Shown: positions 1-9,411 of the stretch, in pieces
Numbering within the stretch: position 1 is the first letter of the stretch
Layout of the letters: each line of letters opens with the position of its first letter
Origin: an uncultured Clostridia bacterium
GTDB lineage: Bacteria > Bacillota > Clostridia > Lachnospirales > CAG-274
DNA length: 64,000 bases
Assembly (NCBI GenBank): GCA_947585865.1
Contig: CANPXH010000005.1
Location: forward strand, 1-64,000
Direction of reading: 5' to 3'
Position numbers and translations under genes: made by a program
Notes under the pieces: model-generated
Seen by the model: only the letters and a program-made list of their open reading frames with translations
Told to the model about the DNA's origin: nothing
The model's database searches: none

Positions 1-896
1 TATTCCTTAACAGCACCCATAGTTACACCTGTCATGAAATACTTCTGGCAGAATGGGTAGATAAACATGAACGGAACGATAGATACAACAACGGCAGCAC
101 TCTTAAGAGTATTAACGTTGATATCTACGCCTTCACTAGCCTCCTGCTTATCCTGGAAAAGGTCTCTCAGCTTGTACTGGAAGTTGTACTTGTCAGCTGA
201 CTTAATGTACATTACATAGTGGAAGTACTCTGACCATGCAGCTACGGCGAAGAATAAGCCGATAGAAGCAAGAGCAGCCTTTGACAGCGGAAGAACTATC
301 TTTATAAAGATACCCATTGGAGTACAGCCATCGATCTCAGCAGCCTCAAATAAGCTGTATGGTATACCTTCAAAGAAGCTTCTCATAAGTACCAGGTTGT
401 AAACGTTCATTGACATCGGCAGCATAACTGCCCAAAGTGAGTCAAGAAGACCAAGGTTCTTCATAACAAGGAATGTAGGGATAAGACCACCGTTGAATAT
501 CATTGTGAAGAGCAACATATAACTGAAGATCTTAACGCCGGGCATATCCTTCTGAAGAAGAACGTATGCGCCTAATGTAGATATCAAAAGACCTAAGAAG
601 GTAGTCATCAATGTTGTATAAACAGAGATAACAAAAGGCCAATACAAAGCAGGGTCGGTAATAATTCTCTTATAAGCAATGGTATTGAACCATATCTGCT
701 TGCCTGTTTCCTTATCAACTGTCATAGGAAGCAGCTTCAGGCCGTATACAGTTTCATTTACCATAGAGTCGCAAAAGATCTTAACGATAGGTACGATCAT
801 TGCCAACATAAGGAAAATGAAGAATAATGTGTTAAACACTACGAACCATGAACGTGGAGCGTACTGAGGATTTATTAAGTTAAATTTCTTTTTCAT
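1..896 (-). CDS. Carbohydrate ABC transporter permease, LplC type (last codon cut by window edge)
   Basis: Membrane-spanning subunit of a sugar importer of the LplC/YtcP (CUT1) type. 298 codons are visible. The last sense residues read GVTMGAVKE, which is how this family normally ends, and the first two window bases would begin a TA-starting codon, so the stop is probably split by the edge. The start at 896 is preceded by a weak purine-rich site. Several hydrophobic segments are present, the first near residues 16-40. The ATPase-contact EAA loop is visible as EAAEIDGCTPMG followed by KIVLPLSKAALAS. It follows the LplB-type permease by 21 bases and is the third gene of the operon. No ATPase gene is present here; such importers commonly share a separate MsmX-like ATPase. 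Substrate is not determinable from the sequence. Confidence 0.9.
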   Translation of the reverse strand, partial: MKKKFNLINPQYAPRSWFVVFNTLFFIFLMLAMIVPIVKIFCDSMVNETVYGLKLLPMTVDKETGKQIWFNTIAYKRIITDPALYWPFVISVYTTLMTTFLGLLISTLGAYVLLQKDMPGVKIFSYMLLFTMIFNGGLIPTFLVMKNLGLLDSLWAVMLPMSMNVYNLVLMRSFFEGIPYSLFEAAEIDGCTPMGIFIKIVLPLSKAALASIGLFFAVAAWSEYFHYVMYIKSADKYNFQYKLRDLFQDKQEASEGVDINVNTLKSAAVVVSIVPFMFIYPFCQKYFMTGVTMGAVKE

Positions 897-917
897 AATA
901 CACTAACGCCCCTTTCC

Positions 918-1907
918 TTATACAATACCGAATCCTCTGATCTTCTTGCTGATAATATCAGAAGCAGATACAAGGATAAGAGATATAACAGACTTGAACA
1001 GACCGATAGCGGTTGAATAACCGTAGTCATTACCAACAATACCGACACGGTATGTGTAAGTCTGGATAACATCAGATACATCGTATACAAGTGAGTTGTA
1101 AAGGACGAATACAGACTCGAATACGTTCATAACCTTTGCAAGGTTAAGAATAAATACAACCAAGATTGTGTTCATTATAGATGGAACAGTGATGTACCAG
1201 GTTTGCTTTAATCTGCCGGCACCGTCTATCTCAGCAGCCTCGTAAAGATCCGGGCTGATGCTTGATAATGCAGCCAAGTAGATAATAGTACCCCAACCTG
1301 TTTCCTTCCATCTGTTCATTATGTACCAAACAACAGGCCAAGCCTTGCTGCTTGTAAGGAAATCAACAGGAGTTTTAAGAATGCCTACCTGTAAGAGGAT
1401 AGCATTGATAAAGCCTGTGTTGCTGGTATCAGCGCCTGTAGCGTCTGTACCTGCTGATAATATCAACATAAATATAGATGCAGCAACAACCCATGAAAGG
1501 AAGTGAGGAAGATAAAGTACAGTCTGTACAATCTTCTTGCCCCATGCGTTCTGTATCTCATTGATAAGAAGAGCGATCACAACTGAACATACCATAGCAA
1601 GTATCAGGTTGATTATACTAAGTACCAGTGTGTTCTTGAAAGCTGCATGGAACGGATCGGAATCCATAAGTCTTGCAAAGTTACCGAAGCCTGTGCTGTA
1701 ATCAGGGCCGGTCCTAAGTGTGATCTGCTTTAACTTAAATGTAGAAAAAGCATATCTTATACCAAGCATTGGCCAGTAATAGAATATTATAAGAACCACT
1801 GCAACGGGTAAGAACATAAGATAGAACCATCTATACTTAAACATACGCTCGCCCACGCTTGGCTTCTTAACTATAACATGGTCAAAATTGTCGTTATTGT
1901 TTGCCAT
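918..1907 (-). CDS. Carbohydrate ABC transporter permease, LplB type
   Basis: Partner permease of the downstream LplC-type subunit in an oligosaccharide importer. An in-frame ATG exists at 1949, but the ATG at 1907 (MANNNDNF) has a well placed GAAAGGATGG site, while the upstream one lies inside the end of the binding-protein gene, so 1907 is chosen (329 aa). The first membrane segment is YLMFLPVAVVLIIFYYWP after a basic stretch. Further helices and the EAA loop (YEAAEIDGAGRLKQTW, then ITVPSIMNTILVVF) match the LplB family. The gene is 38 bases downstream of the solute-binding lipoprotein gene. Family assignment is secure; the sugar carried is unknown. Confidence 0.92.
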   Translation of the reverse strand: MANNNDNFDHVIVKKPSVGERMFKYRWFYLMFLPVAVVLIIFYYWPMLGIRYAFSTFKLKQITLRTGPDYSTGFGNFARLMDSDPFHAAFKNTLVLSIINLILAMVCSVVIALLINEIQNAWGKKIVQTVLYLPHFLSWVVAASIFMLILSAGTDATGADTSNTGFINAILLQVGILKTPVDFLTSSKAWPVVWYIMNRWKETGWGTIIYLAALSSISPDLYEAAEIDGAGRLKQTWYITVPSIMNTILVVFILNLAKVMNVFESVFVLYNSLVYDVSDVIQTYTYRVGIVGNDYGYSTAIGLFKSVISLILVSASDIISKKIRGFGIV

Positions 1908-1945
1908 TTTATAACCATCCTTTCTGATATTTATTTCTCGATGAA

Positions 1946-3493
1946 TCACTCTTCAGCAGAAGCGTCAGCATCTTCGCCGTCATCTACGGATTCACCATTT
2001 GCAGCAGCAAGAGCTGCCTCTTCAGCAGCGAGATTTTCCTCACTGTTCAAATCATCAAGAATAGCATTAGCATAGTAGCTACCCTTTTCATTATAGTATT
2101 CCATAGCATCCTCTACGGAAGAAGTCTTTGACGTAACGGCTGTTGCAATAGTAACATCCTTTACAACGTTAAGGTCTGCAAGGTTCTCGGCAATAACGTC
2201 TCTAACGATAGGAACTGATGCAAATCTTCTGTTCTTTCTGAACTCATCAAGAGAACTCTTTACCATAGGATCAAGCGGTATAGGATCGTTCCAGTTGGTT
2301 ATAGTAAGCTCAGGAGCGTAGAATGACTTCTCAACGGGAGTTGACGGATCGCTGTAGTATGGAAGAGCTGTAGCGCTGCCGTCAGCATTCCTGGTATAGT
2401 GCTTATTCTCTACACCGTGAGTAAAGAGCATCTGACCTTCGCCGCCGTCATGTGAGTACATAATGAAGTGCTCAAATATAGCAGCCTTGTTAGGAGCGTA
2501 TATAGACATAGCCATAGCGGTAGGAACACGCTCTGTATAACCGTTAGCTTCCTCAATAGGAGGTATTGGCTTAAGGTTACCTTCGTTAAGTGTTCTCTGG
2601 AGCTTAAGTGACCACATACCTGCCCAGTAGTTGAATGCGCCAACCAAGCCTGAACCAAGCTTATCTCTACAAGTTGAGGTCTTGTTTGTAACGATTTCTG
2701 AGTCGATAAGGCCTTCCTGGTAAGCGTCTCTCAATCTCTGCATAGCCTCTTTCATTTCATCCTGAGCAAAGCCGTCTACATACATGCCTGTTTCCTCATC
2801 CTTATAGAAATCGGGGATAGCATCCTGATAAAATTCTCTTAAATAAATGTCATAAGGTGTTTCACCGTTGTTAAGGAAACCTGATGCGGTAAGAGGAATA
2901 GCACCGCCGCCTCTGGCCTTGAATGCTCTCAGCATATTGATGAACTCATCATAGTTCTTAGGATTGCTTAAGCCTGCTTCCTTCATCCAGTCTTCTCTTA
3001 CATAGGTGATAGTACCGTTGCCGGCAGCCATAGGGAAGCCATAAAGCACGCCGTTGATCTTAAGGGCGTCAACATAATCCTCATCGATTATCTTCTTACA
3101 GTTGGAGTCTGAATTGTTCCACGCTTCCGTCATATCCCAAAGCGCACCTGAGTCGGCAAGCTGGGGATAATATGTTGAACCCATTTCGATAATATCTGCG
3201 GGTTCTTCACTTGCAAATGAAAGTGTGACTTTTTCATAATACTTGGCATGGTCAGGCTTCTCAACAGTCATCTTGATGCCGGTCTGTCTTTCATACTCGT
3301 CACAGATATCCTGAAGGCCATTCTGCTCTTCAATAATTGTATCGGCCATTACTGAAATAGTGTCAGGCAAGTCATTAGGATCGCCGCCTTCAAGAGTGAA
3401 CGTTGCTTCATTCTTGTTACATCCTGCAAGGCCTGTAACCATGATCACAGCTAAACCCATTGCTGTAAAGCGTTTTAAAACGTTCTTTTTCAT
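1946..3493 (-). CDS. Extracellular solute-binding lipoprotein of sugar ABC importer
   Basis: Membrane-tethered binding protein that captures the sugar for the two permeases downstream. 515 aa, typical for LplA/YtcQ-type binding proteins. The N-terminus has two lysines, a hydrophobic stretch and the lipobox LAGC at residues 22-25, so it is predicted to be lipidated at Cys25. The start ATG at 3493 has a strong AAGGAGGA site. The fold signature (DEYERQTGIKMTVEKPDHAKY near residues 65-86, then a long periplasmic-binding-protein body) fits extracellular solute-binding family 1. The C-terminus is an acidic, alanine-rich tail (about residues 485-515) of unknown role. First gene of the operon, with a leader of about 230 nt before it. 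Confidence 0.92.
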   Translation of the reverse strand: MKKNVLKRFTAMGLAVIMVTGLAGCNKNEATFTLEGGDPNDLPDTISVMADTIIEEQNGLQDICDEYERQTGIKMTVEKPDHAKYYEKVTLSFASEEPADIIEMGSTYYPQLADSGALWDMTEAWNNSDSNCKKIIDEDYVDALKINGVLYGFPMAAGNGTITYVREDWMKEAGLSNPKNYDEFINMLRAFKARGGGAIPLTASGFLNNGETPYDIYLREFYQDAIPDFYKDEETGMYVDGFAQDEMKEAMQRLRDAYQEGLIDSEIVTNKTSTCRDKLGSGLVGAFNYWAGMWSLKLQRTLNEGNLKPIPPIEEANGYTERVPTAMAMSIYAPNKAAIFEHFIMYSHDGGEGQMLFTHGVENKHYTRNADGSATALPYYSDPSTPVEKSFYAPELTITNWNDPIPLDPMVKSSLDEFRKNRRFASVPIVRDVIAENLADLNVVKDVTIATAVTSKTSSVEDAMEYYNEKGSYYANAILDDLNSEENLAAEEAALAAANGESVDDGEDADASAEE

Positions 3494-3720
3494 GAAAATC
3501 CTCCTTTTTATTTATGTATAATATATATAGCAAATTGCACACTCCCTAAAGTGCAAATTAACCCATATCAAACTTTTCCTCCTTTTGTTCACTTTGTAAG
3601 AATAGTCAGTAAAATTTCGTAAAAGCTGTCCAAAAAGTCAACAAACGATCCTTAACATATGTGAAAAATCACAAAAGGATGAGCATTTTCAACACAGGCA
3701 AACTATATTATTAATTATTG
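3494..3720 (-). promoter_or_regulatory. Long 5' leader of the sugar ABC operon
   Basis: The predicted start point near 3721 leaves a leader of about 227 nt. It holds an imperfect inverted repeat at 3532-3559 (TTGCAC/GTGCAA core), 38 bases before the start codon, and a two-codon ORF (ATG GGT TAA at about 3561-3569) with its own AAAGGAGGAAAA site. No known riboswitch was recognised. A CcpA-type cre site was looked for and none was convincing. Function is inference only. Confidence 0.35.
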
Positions 3721-3727
3721 TAATGTT

Positions 3728-3756
3728 ATTATAGCATATAATTTCCACTAATGCAA
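3728..3756 (-). promoter_or_regulatory. Sigma-A promoter of the sugar ABC operon
   Basis: On the minus strand TTGCAT (3751-3756) and TATAAT (3728-3733) are separated by 17 bases. The -10 box is consensus and the -35 box matches 4 of 6. The stretch from 3734 to 3880 holds nothing else recognisable. Confidence 0.6.
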
Positions 3757-3880
3757 AGGTTTTTTTGAATATTTTTATGAAAATTTACCAGTTTTTAAAA
3801 ACAGACATTGCATTTTGTACAACAAGAGGACATTTTGCAACAGTTTTTATTATAAATTTTGCATATGGTAATTATAACCA

Positions 3881-3917
3881 AAAAAGGAACTGCTGTATTT
3901 AAACAGCAATTCCTTTT
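3881..3917 (-). terminator. Intrinsic terminator of the DUF378 gene
   Basis: AAAGGAACTGCTGT pairs with ACAGCAATTCCTTT (one G-U pair), followed on the minus strand by a run of T. It lies 24 bases after the stop of the DUF378 gene. Confidence 0.85.
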
Positions 3918-3940
3918 AAGAATATCGGTATTTTGCGGCA

Positions 3941-4168
3941 TCAGCCCTGCTTGCTCATAGCTATTGTATCGCTGCTTCCGATCTTTCCGTAAAGCAATAT
4001 CGTATACAAGCCCGCAAGTCCAACAAGGGCATACACTATCCTGCTTATCAAGGAAGCCTGTGAACCGAATATCGTTGCCACTAAGTCAAACTGTAAAAAG
4101 CCTATAAGTCCCCAGTTTACCGCACCTATTATTACAAGGGTAAGTGCGGTATAATCAAGTGCTTTCAT
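3941..4168 (-). CDS. DUF378 family small membrane protein
   Basis: 75 aa. The N-terminal half carries the family signature LTLVIIGAVNWGLIGFLQFDLVA (shown in part as VIIGAVNWGLIG), with a second hydrophobic segment near residues 42-62 (IVYALVGLAGLYTILLY). This matches DUF378 (YuzA-like) two-helix membrane proteins, whose role is unknown. A GGGGG ribosome site precedes the ATG at 4168. It stands alone, transcribed away from the amidase gene, with its own terminator. A perfect 7-bp inverted repeat (TACTATA/TATAGTA, 4194-4211) lies in its upstream region. Confidence 0.88.
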   Translation of the reverse strand: MKALDYTALTLVIIGAVNWGLIGFLQFDLVATIFGSQASLISRIVYALVGLAGLYTILLYGKIGSSDTIAMSKQG

Positions 4169-4377
4169 TTATTTTTCCCCCTTTTTTTATATCTACTATA
4201 ATAATATAGTAATTTTATTTTCTCCTTTAATATCGATTTTATTATATCGGCCATATCAAAGTTTCTGCATTATATACCTTATAAATATAATTATGATATT
4301 TTTTTCAAAAAAATATAAAATTGTTACGTTTTAATTACATATTTGTTAAATCAATTCCTTTTTACGGTAAAGTATGT

Positions 4378-4383
4378 TATAAT
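4378..4383 (+). promoter_or_regulatory. Extended -10 promoter of the amidase gene
   Basis: TGT followed by TATAAT (4375-4383) forms an extended -10 element. No convincing -35 is present. The leader to the ATG at 4414 would be only about 24 nt. Confidence 0.55.
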
Positions 4384-4413
4384 ATCAGCATTATAAAAGG
4401 AGCGTGAATATTG

Positions 4414-5949
4414 ATGAGGTTAAAAAAACTGGTGGCATTGCTCATGTGTTTTGCGATCGTAATGCCAAATACAGCATATGCATCCAACAACAAGTATATA
4501 ACACTTAACCTGAGATATGATTATCAAGACCACAAATATAATGCAGAGGAGGTCTTTGTTGCAATAGACGGCAAAAAACTTACCGGTTTGCCTATGCCTC
4601 CCATCATACTTAACGGATATTCTCTCGTGCCTGCAAGAGAAGTCTTTGAGGGGCTTGGCGCTAAGGTAACGTGGCAAAAGGAGATCGAACAGGTATTCGT
4701 GACCTACGGCAATAACAAGGTAATGATACCTATAGGTTCCAAAAAGGCTTATGTAAACGGCACCGCACACACAATGCAGACAGAAGCCAAGATCATCAAC
4801 AACAAGACAATGATACCGCTGAGATTCGTGTCTACCGCCCTTGGCTTCGATATAGACTGGAACAAAGATACCAGGATCGCAAATATCATAACAAAAGCCA
4901 AGGAGGCCACAACTGCCGCTCCTACAACGACCACTACTACGACTACTACCACCACTGCTGCGACAACCACCACCGAGGCGACCACGCAGACCACTACTGC
5001 CGCAGCTGCCGAAAAGAAAACGGAGACCACAACAAAAAATACAGCTTCAAGTCCCGTAACAAATTCGGCGGCAAGCGGAAATTTCGGCTATGACTATGAC
5101 AATGACAGGTTCTATATAAAAAATACCTCGGGCATTATAAACACCTCAAGCATAGTACACTATGACGATTATTACGATCTCAACTACACATGTGAGATCC
5201 CTGCAGATCTCACTTCACTTATAGGCAATGAGACATTTAATCCGCTTTCGGAAAAAATAAGCAAATGCACCGTTACGGTCACAAATCAAAAGACCTCCGT
5301 ATCCTTTGATGAAAATATGATATTGGCAATGAAGATAACACAGGAAAACGGCTATGTGTATTTCACACCCGTATTCCCCAAAGAAAAATATGACAAGATA
5401 ATAGTGCTTGACGCAGGACACGGCGGAGATGACCCCGGCGCCGAGGCAAACGGCCTTGTTGAAAAGGATCTTACACTGCGTATGCTCTTAAGCGCCAAGA
5501 AAAAATTTGATTATGACGGAAAAATTAAATGCTATGTTACAAGAGCGACCGATATGTATCCAAGCTTTGATGACAGGACAAACCTCGGCAACGAGGTAGG
5601 AGACGCCTTCATATCAATACATATCAATTCCGCCAATAACACGACCGCCACCGGCACGGAAACCTACAGTCTTTATCCCAACGATCAGGGCAACGGTCTG
5701 ACAAGCTATACCCTTGCGGCGGAAATGCTTAACCAGCTTCTTGAAAAGCTCGGTACGGTCAACAGAAAGGTAAAAAGCGAAAATTGGATCGTTTTAAGAC
5801 AGTCCGTTATACCCGCAACGCTTATAGAAATAGGCTTTATAAGCAATGCAGGCGAAGCAAATATGATGAATGAAAACGTGGATCTTGTCGGACAGGCTGT
5901 ATATGACGGAGTTACCGATCTGTTCAATAAATATCCTCCCGTTAGATAA
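4414..5949 (+). CDS. Secreted N-acetylmuramoyl-L-alanine amidase with copper-amine-oxidase-like N-terminal domain
   Basis: Cell-wall hydrolase that cleaves the bond between N-acetylmuramic acid and the peptide stem. Residues 1-24 are a signal peptide. Residues about 60-160 are a copper amine oxidase N-terminal-like domain (VPAREVFEGLGAKVTW and IPLRFVSTALGFDIDW repeats), probably a wall- or protein-binding module. Residues about 166-210 are a threonine-rich linker. The Amidase_3 catalytic domain runs from about 328 to the end, with zinc ligands in DAGHGG, the Glu of VEKD, the His of SIHINS, and the catalytic Glu of LIEIGF. A TTG at 4411 is also possible, but the ATG at 4414 is the simpler start after AGGAG. 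Single-gene unit with a terminator. Confidence 0.92.
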   Translation: MRLKKLVALLMCFAIVMPNTAYASNNKYITLNLRYDYQDHKYNAEEVFVAIDGKKLTGLPMPPIILNGYSLVPAREVFEGLGAKVTWQKEIEQVFVTYGNNKVMIPIGSKKAYVNGTAHTMQTEAKIINNKTMIPLRFVSTALGFDIDWNKDTRIANIITKAKEATTAAPTTTTTTTTTTTAATTTTEATTQTTTAAAAEKKTETTTKNTASSPVTNSAASGNFGYDYDNDRFYIKNTSGIINTSSIVHYDDYYDLNYTCEIPADLTSLIGNETFNPLSEKISKCTVTVTNQKTSVSFDENMILAMKITQENGYVYFTPVFPKEKYDKIIVLDAGHGGDDPGAEANGLVEKDLTLRMLLSAKKKFDYDGKIKCYVTRATDMYPSFDDRTNLGNEVGDAFISIHINSANNTTATGTETYSLYPNDQGNGLTSYTLAAEMLNQLLEKLGTVNRKVKSENWIVLRQSVIPATLIEIGFISNAGEANMMNENVDLVGQAVYDGVTDLFNKYPPVR

Positions 5950-6073
5950 GAACAGCCTCCGCTGCATCTCGTTATTACATAAGCTGCAGCACCGATCAAA
6001 GAGCGCCCGTATAAGCGGCGCTCTTGCGGTAAATATTTTGCGGCATTTCTTTAAAAAATACATACATAAAGAT

Positions 6074-6120
6074 ATTGGGCTCGGAAGGTTTATAAGCATC
6101 TTTCCGAACCCAATTTTTTT
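6074..6120 (+). terminator. Intrinsic terminator downstream of the amidase gene
   Basis: A 15-bp stem with two G-U pairs (ATTGGGCTCGGAAGG at 6074-6088 with CTTTCCGAACCCAAT at 6100-6114) is followed by seven T. A second hairpin AGAGCGCC/GGCGCTCT lies upstream at 6000-6024, without a T run. The stem could also stop carB transcripts from the other side, but the minus-strand T run is poor. Confidence 0.8.
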
Positions 6121-6193
6121 CTCAGGCGTATAACGCACGCCTTTTGATTTTACATTGTTCCATATGGTGTATCGTCTTTTATCGGCTGTATTT

Positions 6194-8356
6194 TTATTTT
6201 CTCATATCCTTATTTATATCGAATATGTCCAGTTTATCCTGATCGATATGCTTTTCCATTACATTGACCATGGCATTGAATGTATCCATTGCGGTAATAA
6301 GCGTAACAGAGCTTTCAACAGCGGTCCTTCTTATCTTGAAGCCATCGCTCTTCTTGTTGTTCGCCTTTTTGGGTATATCCACAATAAGGTCTACAACGCC
6401 GCTTCTTATCGTATCTATAATATTTGGCACGCCTTCGCTTATCTTCTTGACAAGCTTGCATTCGATGCCCGCTTCCTTCAATGCCCTTGCGGTACCCTTT
6501 GTGGCTATGAAATTACAGCCCAGTGCATCGCATCTCTTGGCTATCTTCACAAAGTCCTCATGATCCTTATTTCCTACTGTGGCAATAATGGTACTGCCTG
6601 CCTTCGGTATAGTCATACCCGCTGCTATGAATCCCTTGTAAAGCGCATTTTCAAGATTGTATCCTACGCCAAGCACCTCGCCTGTAGAACGCATTTCGGG
6701 GCCTAGGCTCACCTCCACCTGAGGAAGCTTCTCCGTAGAGAATACCGGCACCTTTACAGCCACTACATCCGGCTCATCGCATATACCCGTGCCGTAGCCC
6801 ATATCGGCAAGCTTTTCGCCAAGCATTACCCTTGTGGCTATATCTATAACGGGAACCCCCGTTACCTTTGTGATATAAGGCACAGTTCTTGAAGAACGGG
6901 GATTTACCTCGATTATATTCAGCTCGCCTTTAAAGTCTATGAACTGAATATTTATCATGCCTATTACCTTAAGGGCAACGGATATCTTCTTTGTAACATC
7001 CATTATCTGGTGCTTCATATCGTCTGATATATTCTGAGGCGGATATATTGATATACTGTCGCCTGAGTGAACGCCCGCTCTTTCCAAATGCTCCATAATG
7101 CCCGGTATATACACATCCGTGCCGTCGCATATGGCATCTACTTCTATTTCTCTGCCGCTAAGGTATCTGTCTATGAGCACAGGGTTCTTGCTGTCCTTTT
7201 CAAAGGCATCCGCAAGATACATCTTAAGCTGATCGTCATTATAGGTTATTTCCATACCCTGGCCGCCCAATACATAGCTGGGTCTTACAAGCACGGGGAA
7301 GCCAAGCTTTTCAGCCGTTTCTATACCTTCCGCAACAGACCATACGCCTTTGCCCTTAGGCCTTGATATACCAAGGGTTTCCAGTACGGCGTCAAACTTT
7401 TCTCTGTCCTCCGCCTCATCTATCTGTTCTGGAAGTGTTCCCAGTATAGGTATGTGCATTTCATCAAAGAAGCCTGCCAGCTTAATGGCTGTCTGTCCGC
7501 CAAACTGAAGTATGACTCCATCGGGCTTTTCAAGCTCTACCACATTGAGAACGTCTTCCTCGGTAAGCGGCTCGAAATACAGCTTGTCGGCTGTGTCGAA
7601 GTCCGTGGATACGGTTTCCGGATTGTTGTTCACGATTATGGTTTCTATGCCCTTTTTCTTAAGAGCCATTATACAGTGGACTGAGCAATAGTCAAACTCT
7701 ATGCCCTGTCCTATCCTTATAGGGCCTGAACCTATTACCATTACCTTTTTCTTATTGCTTACGACCACCTCATTCTCGGTGTCATAGCTTGAATAGTAAT
7801 ATGGCGTTACTGCCTCAAATTCGCCTGCACACGTATCTACCATCTTAAATACAGGCATTATATCCCACTTTTTGCGAAGATCATATATATCGGGAGGAGT
7901 GCAGCCTACAAAGCGGCTTATAGCCTTGTCTGAGAATCCCTTTTCCTTGAAATACATAAGGCTTTCCTTTGTAAAGTCCTCAAGCTTCATTGTCTTGAGC
8001 TCTTCTTCCATTTCGACAAGGTTAGCTATTTTGTGAACGAAGAAAAGATCCATGCCTGTTATCTGGCATATTTTTTCGACCTTGTAGCCTCGTCTGATCA
8101 TTTCTGCCATATCGAAAAGTCTCTCATCATCGGGAGTCACTACCCTCTTTTTAAGGGTCTCAAGATCTCTTGCCTTTGAGGACTTTCTTTCAAGGCCGTA
8201 CTGTCCTATCTCAAGAGAACGCACGCCCTTTAAAAGCGCCGCTTCAAAGCTTTTGCCTATAGACATTATCTCGCCTGTGGCCATCATCTTTGTGCCCAAT
8301 GTTCTCTTAGCTCCGAAGAATTTGTCAAAAGGCCACCTTGGGAATTTGAGCACCAC
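6194..8356 (-). CDS. carB: Carbamoyl-phosphate synthase large subunit, C-terminal part of a frameshifted carB
   Basis: Second part of CarB, which makes carbamoyl phosphate from bicarbonate, ATP and glutamine-derived ammonia. This 720-codon frame begins at a GTG, but CarB-like sequence continues in the same frame upstream to about 8473 ([16 protein letters not shown]), where it meets the other fragment one base out of frame. It holds the end of the carboxyphosphate domain, the oligomerisation region, the second ATP-grasp ([27 protein letters not shown]) and the C-terminal MGS-like allosteric domain. Restoring one base gives about 1072 aa, the usual CarB length. There is no obvious ribosome site for separate translation of this piece, so if the lesion is real it is probably not made. 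Confidence 0.9.
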   Translation of the reverse strand: MVLKFPRWPFDKFFGAKRTLGTKMMATGEIMSIGKSFEAALLKGVRSLEIGQYGLERKSSKARDLETLKKRVVTPDDERLFDMAEMIRRGYKVEKICQITGMDLFFVHKIANLVEMEEELKTMKLEDFTKESLMYFKEKGFSDKAISRFVGCTPPDIYDLRKKWDIMPVFKMVDTCAGEFEAVTPYYYSSYDTENEVVVSNKKKVMVIGSGPIRIGQGIEFDYCSVHCIMALKKKGIETIIVNNNPETVSTDFDTADKLYFEPLTEEDVLNVVELEKPDGVILQFGGQTAIKLAGFFDEMHIPILGTLPEQIDEAEDREKFDAVLETLGISRPKGKGVWSVAEGIETAEKLGFPVLVRPSYVLGGQGMEITYNDDQLKMYLADAFEKDSKNPVLIDRYLSGREIEVDAICDGTDVYIPGIMEHLERAGVHSGDSISIYPPQNISDDMKHQIMDVTKKISVALKVIGMINIQFIDFKGELNIIEVNPRSSRTVPYITKVTGVPVIDIATRVMLGEKLADMGYGTGICDEPDVVAVKVPVFSTEKLPQVEVSLGPEMRSTGEVLGVGYNLENALYKGFIAAGMTIPKAGSTIIATVGNKDHEDFVKIAKRCDALGCNFIATKGTARALKEAGIECKLVKKISEGVPNIIDTIRSGVVDLIVDIPKKANNKKSDGFKIRRTAVESSVTLITAMDTFNAMVNVMEKHIDQDKLDIFDINKDMRK

Positions 8357-8436
8357 ATAGTCTATTGTAGGTTCAAAGCAAGCGAATGTCTTGCCTGTAA
8401 CTACATTCTTTATTTCATCAAGATTGTAGCCTAAGG

Positions 8437-9411
8437 CTATTTTGGCGCCGACCTTGGCAATGGGATAGCCTGTGCCTTTGAAGCAAGGGCAGACGAACGG
8501 CTCACTCTGGGATTTATCTCTATAACGGCATAGTTATAGCTGTTGGGATCAAGAGCAAACTGCACATTGCAGCCGCCCTTTATCTCTATTGAATTTATAA
8601 TATTGATGGCTGCGCTTCGCAGCATCTGATATTCTCTGTCCGAAAGAGTCTGAGCCGGAGCAACAACTATGCTGTCGCCTGTATGTACTCCGACAGGGTC
8701 TACGTTTTCCATGCTGCAGACGGTTATACAGTTTCCTGCGCCGTCTCTCATTACCTCAAACTCTATTTCCTTCCAGCCGGCAATACTTTTTTCTATAAGC
8801 ACTTGACCGACTCTTGAAAGATGAAGTCCTTGAGTACATATTTCTCTCAGCTCCGCTTCATTATGAGCAATGCCGCCGCCTGTGCCGCCCAATGTGTAGG
8901 CGGGTCGTACTATCACAGGGTATCCTATCGTCTGAGCAAAGTCAATGGCGGAATCCACATCGGTTACGATATCGCTTTCCACTATAGGCTGATTTGTCCT
9001 CTCCATAAGGCGCTTGAAACTGTCTCTGTCCTCGCCCTCCTTAATGGATTCTATAGAGGTGCCTATTACCTTTACATGATATTTATCAAGTATACCTCTG
9101 TCGTAAAGCTCACAGCTCAGGTTAAGACCTGTCTGACCGCCCATGCCCGCTATAATGCTGTCGGGGCGTTCCTTTGCTATCACCTTTTCAAGAAAATCTA
9201 TTGTAAGCGGCTCAATATAAGTATAGTGAGCCATACCTAAGTCTGTCATTATGGTAGCGGGATTTGAATTTACAAGTACGACCTCGATGCCCTCCTCTTT
9301 GATAGACTGGCATGCCTGAGTGCCGGAATAGTCAAACTCCGCTGCCTGACCTATTACTATAGGGCCTGAACCTATAACAAGTACCTTTTTTATCGAATTA
9401 TCTCTTGGCAT
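8437..9411 (-). CDS. carB: Carbamoyl-phosphate synthase large subunit, N-terminal part of a frameshifted carB
   Basis: First 324 codons of CarB: the pre-ATP-grasp domain ([20 protein letters not shown]), then the first ATP-grasp ([30 protein letters not shown]). After ASKA the frame runs out into an unrelated tail ending at 8437, instead of continuing TGYPIAK. It overlaps the end of carA by 14 bases, so the two subunits are translationally coupled. The conserved residues up to the break look intact, so the break seems recent or artefactual. Confidence 0.9.
   Translation of the reverse strand: MPRDNSIKKVLVIGSGPIVIGQAAEFDYSGTQACQSIKEEGIEVVLVNSNPATIMTDLGMAHYTYIEPLTIDFLEKVIAKERPDSIIAGMGGQTGLNLSCELYDRGILDKYHVKVIGTSIESIKEGEDRDSFKRLMERTNQPIVESDIVTDVDSAIDFAQTIGYPVIVRPAYTLGGTGGGIAHNEAELREICTQGLHLSRVGQVLIEKSIAGWKEIEFEVMRDGAGNCITVCSMENVDPVGVHTGDSIVVAPAQTLSDREYQMLRSAAINIINSIEIKGGCNVQFALDPNSYNYAVIEINPRVSRSSALASKAQAIPLPRSAPK
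8472..8474 (-). other. carB: One-base deletion that splits carB
   Basis: In the N-terminal frame GCA (Ala) uses 8473-8475. In the C-terminal frame ACA (Thr of TGYP) uses 8471-8473. Base 8473 would have to be used twice, so exactly one base is missing relative to a normal Ala-Thr join. The local sequence AAAGGCACAGGC is neither a long homopolymer nor a known slippery site. Confidence 0.85.

Noticed and set aside
4749..5030. Valine/alanine-rich minus-strand frame inside the amidase gene
   Set aside because: It is the antisense reading of the threonine-rich linker; the plus-strand protein is clearly real.
8437..8480. Programmed ribosomal frameshift in carB
   Set aside because: No slippery heptamer, no downstream pseudoknot recognised, and CarB is not known to use frameshifting.
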